64,000 nt of DNA, taken from NCBI RefSeq assembly GCF_036711975.1, contig NC_091973.1, forward strand, positions 3,100,001 through 3,164,000, given 5' to 3'. The notes under the pieces were generated by a model that was given only the letters and a program-made list of their open reading frames with translations, did not search any database and was not told the DNA's origin. The DNA comes from Onthophagus taurus. Taxonomy: Eukaryota > Arthropoda > Insecta > Coleoptera > Scarabaeidae. Positions 60,332 to 64,000 of the stretch are shown here, in pieces. Position numbers and translations under genes: made by a program. Numbering within the stretch: the first letter of the stretch is position 1; every line of letters begins with the position of its first letter.

Positions 60332-62839
60332 ATGATGGAACCGGAAAGCAACGTTGAGAAGAAGGTATTATCCGAGCATTAAGGCTGTTACTGGTTTAGC
60401 TTAACAAAAGAAACAATAGACTTAATGACCATAACATTTCATATTTCTTTATTTTTCCTCGATTTAGGGTAACACCGAGTATCAACCGACGAAATGTCGG
60501 GTGACGAAGCCTCCGCCGCCGAAACCGGCTGCAAATCCAATGCAATTCGTTAAGGTAGCGCCCTGTCCATTAATTCAAAAGGCTCAAGACCAGGTGAAAA
60601 AATTCGAGGAGACCAAAATTGCACGGCAAGAAGTGCGAGAAGAAGCGGAAGATTGGCAGCTGGTACGTTCTAGTAAAATCCACCTTCCCTCAATAAAACC
60701 AAATTTGTTTTAGAACTTAGATAGTTGGAGGAACAACCGGAGAAAACGTCAGGAGCACATCATCGAAAGGGTGGTCGAGGTGAAAAAGAATGAGCTGGAA
60801 GACCACGATCGAGCCAAAAGGAAGAACAAGACGTTTAACGAGATGGTTGAAGAGCGGTAGGTGCAAACTGAGCCTTTATTGACGTGACGCATTCCGCGAT
60901 CATTTTTTATAGCAAAGGAAGGCAAAGGCTGAATATCCCGATTTACAACGACGAAGACGGTAACGACCTCAGCGACTACGGCATCGGCAGCAGCAGCTCC
61001 AAGACGAACAGCATCAAAGACGTGGACACCGACGACAACAGCAGCGTGCTGGACGAAAAAGACTACGCCCACAGCAACAAGGAATCGAGCAACTCAAACC
61101 AAAGTCAAAGCGAAGACGAAACCAATACCAAGACACCAATCGAAAAGGACGAGGAGCAGACCCCGGCCAAGCGATACGTACCTCCAAAGATACAACTCCG
61201 TTCTAGTTTCGAATTTTTGAAGAGGAACGCCGCCCCCGAAGAGACCCTCGAGCCCAAAGAACAATACACGTACGAAGGAGCCATCCAGGATTACCGAACA
61301 AGGATTCGAACAAAAATTAATTTCGACGAATCGGTTTTTAATAAATCCACCCAAGACTACTCGAAAATTAGGGAAGAAGTCGAAAGCGTCGTGCCAAAAG
61401 GTAACATATTCAAACGTAAAGTCCTCTTCGAATCCGCAGAAAGCCGAAACGTCAAGGAGTTCGAGCAAATCCTTCCCAAAGGGAGCTTCTCCAAACGCAG
61501 GGAGATTTTTGAAGGCGACGACCTGATCAAGAAGACCAAAGAAGGTGAGTGCATCATACCAAAAGGAAGCATTTTAAAACGAAAAGAAATCTTCGAAAGG
61601 GAAGACTACACACAATCAAAAGAAGGTGAGTGAGAGGTACATCATAAACTTAAACCAATTTAATTTATGCCTAGATTTGATGTGTGAAAAAGCCCTACCC
61701 GATTTAGACGACTACAACAGCATAACGCCCTCCAACTACGCCCCATCCACTTCCTCCACCGATCTAATGACGATGTCGTCAGATAGAGAAGATAGCGGGA
61801 TTCAAACGTCCGACGTTTCTTGCTCGGTGAGCCAATCTGATGAGCAGTGCGAGGAAATCGAGACAATACCTAAATGCATCGAACAATTAAGTGTTGTCAA
61901 AGAAACAGAAAACCACCCGGAGGTGAATGAACCGAACGAACTAGACGAATCCAAAGAAGCCGAAACGTACCAAAGCGCACCCCAACAAACTGTAGATAAT
62001 CTAATCGGTAACCAAAATCCGTCTTCTTCCTTCGAAAATTTAAAGACAATCATCGAGGAATTTATTACACTCGAAATCAAAAACGCCTTACCACCCCTTA
62101 AAATAATAAAACCGCAATTAGAACCCAAACCGCCACAAATCATCTATGAAAACGTCGATTTGAGTGGAAATTTAGACTTCATGAATCCTGCTACTAAACT
62201 CGAACCGCCCAAGGTGAAACCACCCCCACCTCCTCCTGAAGATCAAGTTGACGGCGACCAGGAAGCCGAATGCGAAAACAATTTTCGCCGCATCAATTCC
62301 ACTAAACGAATCAAAAAAGAAATCCACATCAAACGATCCAGCTTTTTGGGGCTCGATGAACCCACCGAGGATCAAATCCATCCAGAAGTTTGCATCGACA
62401 AGCCACCGGATATCAACAGTTTTCTTGAAAAAGAAAAATGTCTTTATAAAAAATTGCAAGATAGTCGCGGTGGTAGTCAAGATTCTGGATTGGAGATTGA
62501 AAGAGGCCGACTATCCAGCGATACTTGGTGCAGTAGCATCGCTGATTTTAGTACCCCGATTCATGAACGACAAGATAGCGAAGTAAATATTTTTTTTTAA
62601 TTGGTTTATTTAATTTAAGTAAATAATAATTTTAGCAAACTAGTAGTTTTACATCGGAAGAAGATGAGATTACGAAAAAAGAACGTGAAATAATCGAATT
62701 GGTGGAGAAAGAAGAAAAATCACGCGATAGTGATTATTCCAGCCAAACGACGCTAAGTCCAGTTAATACCAAGTGCATTTCAACCGATACCTACGATACG
62801 TTAGGTAGCGAAAAATTTGACCGTCCATATTTTCCTATG
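60332..62839 (+). CDS. LMO7/LIMCH1/Smallish-like large protein, N-terminal part
   Basis: Six coding exons join in phase: 60332-60364, 60468-60662, 60714-60856, 60913-61625, 61675-62582, 62636-62839 (732 codons), then a donor at 62840 and an intron leaving the window. The ATG lies in an exon opened by an acceptor at 60305-60306 and has an in-frame TAA just before it, so it is a true start. Residues 20-45 are proline- and lysine-rich. A basic helical block follows (DWQLNLDSWRNNRRKRQEHI, about 72-91; KTFNEMVEER, 114-123) that resembles the N-terminal region of LIMCH1/LMO7-type proteins. Three repeats with PKGxxxKRxxxFE lie at about 285, 311 and 340. The rest is acidic, Ser/Thr-rich and probably disordered (SGIQTSDVSCSVSQSDE, PPPPPPED, GGSQDSGLEIERG). 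A C-terminal LIM domain would confirm it but lies outside. The gene model is strong; the family name is an inference. Confidence 0.75.
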
Positions 62840-62861
62840 GTAAATATATTTCATGATTTCA

Positions 62862-62925
62862 ACTAAAATTAGAACTAACACTAGAAACTTTCGGGTTTTG
62901 CCGTGCGTCTTTAAAGAAAAGCTTC
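62862..62925. repeat. Half-hairpin relic of the CTAG-rich palindromic family
   Basis: AACTAACACTAGAAACTTTC, GGGTTTTGCCG and TGCGTCTTTAAAG match one arm and the centre of the hairpins in blocks A and B; the opposite arm is missing. Confidence 0.75.
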
Positions 62926-62963
62926 GTTTTTTGCACTTTAATGAATTTTATTGTTTTTTTCTC

Positions 62964-62998
62964 AACCGGTTTCGCTATATTTACATAGCATCTTCAGG
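62964..62998 (-). repeat. Hammerhead-like dispersed motif, second copy
   Basis: The minus strand reads CCTGAAGATG, a perfect 5-bp stem GCTAT/ATAGC, then CGAAACCGGTT. It is the same layout as 973-1007, but the core is CTGAAGA instead of CTGATGA, which would be expected to disable a hammerhead. Confidence 0.4.
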
Positions 62999-63469
62999 AG
63001 AGTTACGTCAATTTGTTACAAAAGTATACTTTAGCTTGATTCATTTGGTAATTCCTTGTTTATTTCTATTGTTAAACTATACTGGGTGTCCCTTTCATTT
63101 CGCTATTTTTTTAAACCTATAATTTTTTTTTCTTCAGTTGGGTAGACAGTATAATTTCACATAACTTTTACTTGAAAAAATTTTCACGATCGCTTATAAT
63201 TTTTGAAAAAAAAAATTATTTTCGTTATTTTATAACGTTTTAGTACCTTCGGAAAATGTATTATAACTTTTGACGCATACTAGCTAGGTTAATAGTATAA
63301 ACTACATTATGTCCCTCTTGATTTGCTATTTCTCAAGCAGTGATCACTGCTATGCTTTAGTGGTTCTTTTTTAATAATGGTGTAAATTAACAGTTGTATT
63401 AAATTAGTTTTAAAAGAAAAACGCTATCCAACAATTAAATTTAATTCAATTGTAAGTTCAAAAAAACTA

Positions 63470-63687
63470 ATTTTCTAAGTTTTCAAAATGCTCCCGCCTC
63501 GATTTTGACATAATTGTATCTTGCGTATTGTCGATCTAACGACTCGACGTTATTCCTGCGGAGATATTTAGGTAATACAATTTCTAACTCGTTTTATTTT
63601 CTAATACCTCACGAGACCTTACTGGTGTATTATACAGCTCATTTTTGATTTTGCCCCATAAAAAGAATCTAAAGGTGTGAGGTCAGA
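63470..63687 (-). pseudogene. IS630/mariner-like transposase C-terminal remnant
   Basis: Read on the minus strand from 63687, the sequence encodes SDLTPLDS and, after a one-base frameshift, FFLWGKIKNELYNTPVRSRE, matching the SPDLTPLDFFLWG region near the catalytic end of IS630/Tc1/mariner-type transposases. The frame then meets two stop codons and ends in an REHFEN-like segment typical of the protein's C terminus. It is a dead fragment. TACTGGGTGTCCC at about 63078 may be part of the same element's end. Confidence 0.65.
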
Positions 63688-64000
63688 TAATAATAATAAT
63701 AGTACTTTATTGACCGCAACAACCAACATAAAAAAGTTAAACAATAATATAAAGAAAAAAAAAAAATAAATGAAAAATTCATTCTATATGTGAAACTAAT
63801 AACAATCTGCGGCCAATAGGCGGAGTCCAACTCAACCTAGAGTTGAAAACGACGTAATTAAATTAATCAATTCAAATGATTCCCTATATAACCAATAAAT
63901 AGATAACAACCCAATGTCAGAGCACTGAGGCAGCATAAGGATTATGTTGACCTATCTGAAGCCGAAACAAGGTGTTACGCAAGTTAACTTTAAAAACGGA
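63688..64000 (-). mobile_element. Probable non-LTR retrotransposon 3' end
   Basis: On the minus strand, GGTCAATAAAGTACT is followed by a short ATT/TAT triplet run (63687-63700) that abuts and interrupts the transposase remnant. An AATAAA close to a simple triplet tail is typical of several non-LTR retrotransposon clades. The element would extend rightward out of the window. No coding domain is visible in the 300 bp present. Confidence 0.35.

Larger units (their letters stand above)
62840..64000. other. Intron of the Smallish-like gene, filled with transposon debris
   Basis: Starts with the donor ATG/GTAAATAT. It contains a relic of the CTAG-rich hairpin (62862-62925), a hammerhead-like motif, a transposase remnant and a probable retrotransposon end, listed separately. 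No acceptor or further exon was recognised before the window ends. Confidence 0.7.

Noticed and set aside
61544..61560. Treating the first GTGAGT in the Smallish-like exon as the main donor
   Set aside because: The frame continues into another well-formed PKGxxxKRxxxFE repeat and a second identical donor 81 bp later leads to a clean acceptor, so the downstream site is the better main choice.

Overview
The window is nuclear DNA from an arthropod, almost certainly an insect and possibly a beetle (the order is a guess from the AT-rich, satellite-laden style). The genes are split by introns, several only 48-56 nt long, and belong to families best known from insects. Five genes can be built exon by exon: (1) a two-Ig-domain Dpr-family neuronal surface protein, closest to Dpr11 from memory (+ strand, 18767-19978, signal-peptide exon not found); (2) a CTTNBP2/Nausicaa-type cortactin-binding coiled-coil protein (- strand, 27219-23737, 536 aa, complete); (3) an MFSD10/rtet 12-TM transporter (- strand, 31964-30380, 435 aa, complete); (4) COMMD10 (- strand, 33071-32430, 197 aa, complete, including a 32-nt first coding exon); (5) the N-terminal 732 residues of a large low-complexity protein that I tentatively place in the LMO7/LIMCH1/Smallish family (+ strand, 60332-62839, running off the window).

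About 45 percent of the window is tandem repeat, in at least five unrelated or distantly related arrays. Left to right these are: a 145-bp AT-rich satellite organised as an exact 435-bp three-monomer higher-order repeat (1042-5440); a 147-bp satellite with a 614-bp higher-order duplication (10590-12420); a CTAG-rich palindromic array (14963-17170); a 176-bp GC-armed palindromic array sitting once inside a Nausicaa intron (24230-25245) and again between that gene and MFSD10 (27640-30060); a 16.6-kb array of about 109 copies of a 152-bp unit (33290-49920); and a second block of the CTAG-rich palindromic family (52080-54360), with a relic in the last intron (62862-62925).

The main result of the hunt is that three of these families share one architecture: two inverted arms separated by a short and a long spacer, repeated head to tail. 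In two of the families the spacers occur in both orientations between otherwise fixed arms, as if the arms had mediated repeated inversions or hairpin template switches. One hairpin arm is cleanly deleted in a recent 780-bp duplication. The 176-bp array upstream of Nausicaa is flanked by a 92-bp direct repeat that duplicates the MFSD10 3' end.

Smaller items are two promoter-like clusters (18213-18297 with CRE, CCAAT and TATA; 59652-59685 with TATA plus initiator), a MITE-like element, an eroded IS630/mariner-like transposase end, a probable non-LTR retrotransposon 3' end, two hammerhead-like motifs of the kind found in Penelope elements, and an in-frame alternative 5' splice site created by an internal protein repeat in the fifth gene. 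The genes are not an operon and I see no functional link between them. The three minus-strand genes are simply compact neighbours separated by repeat arrays.
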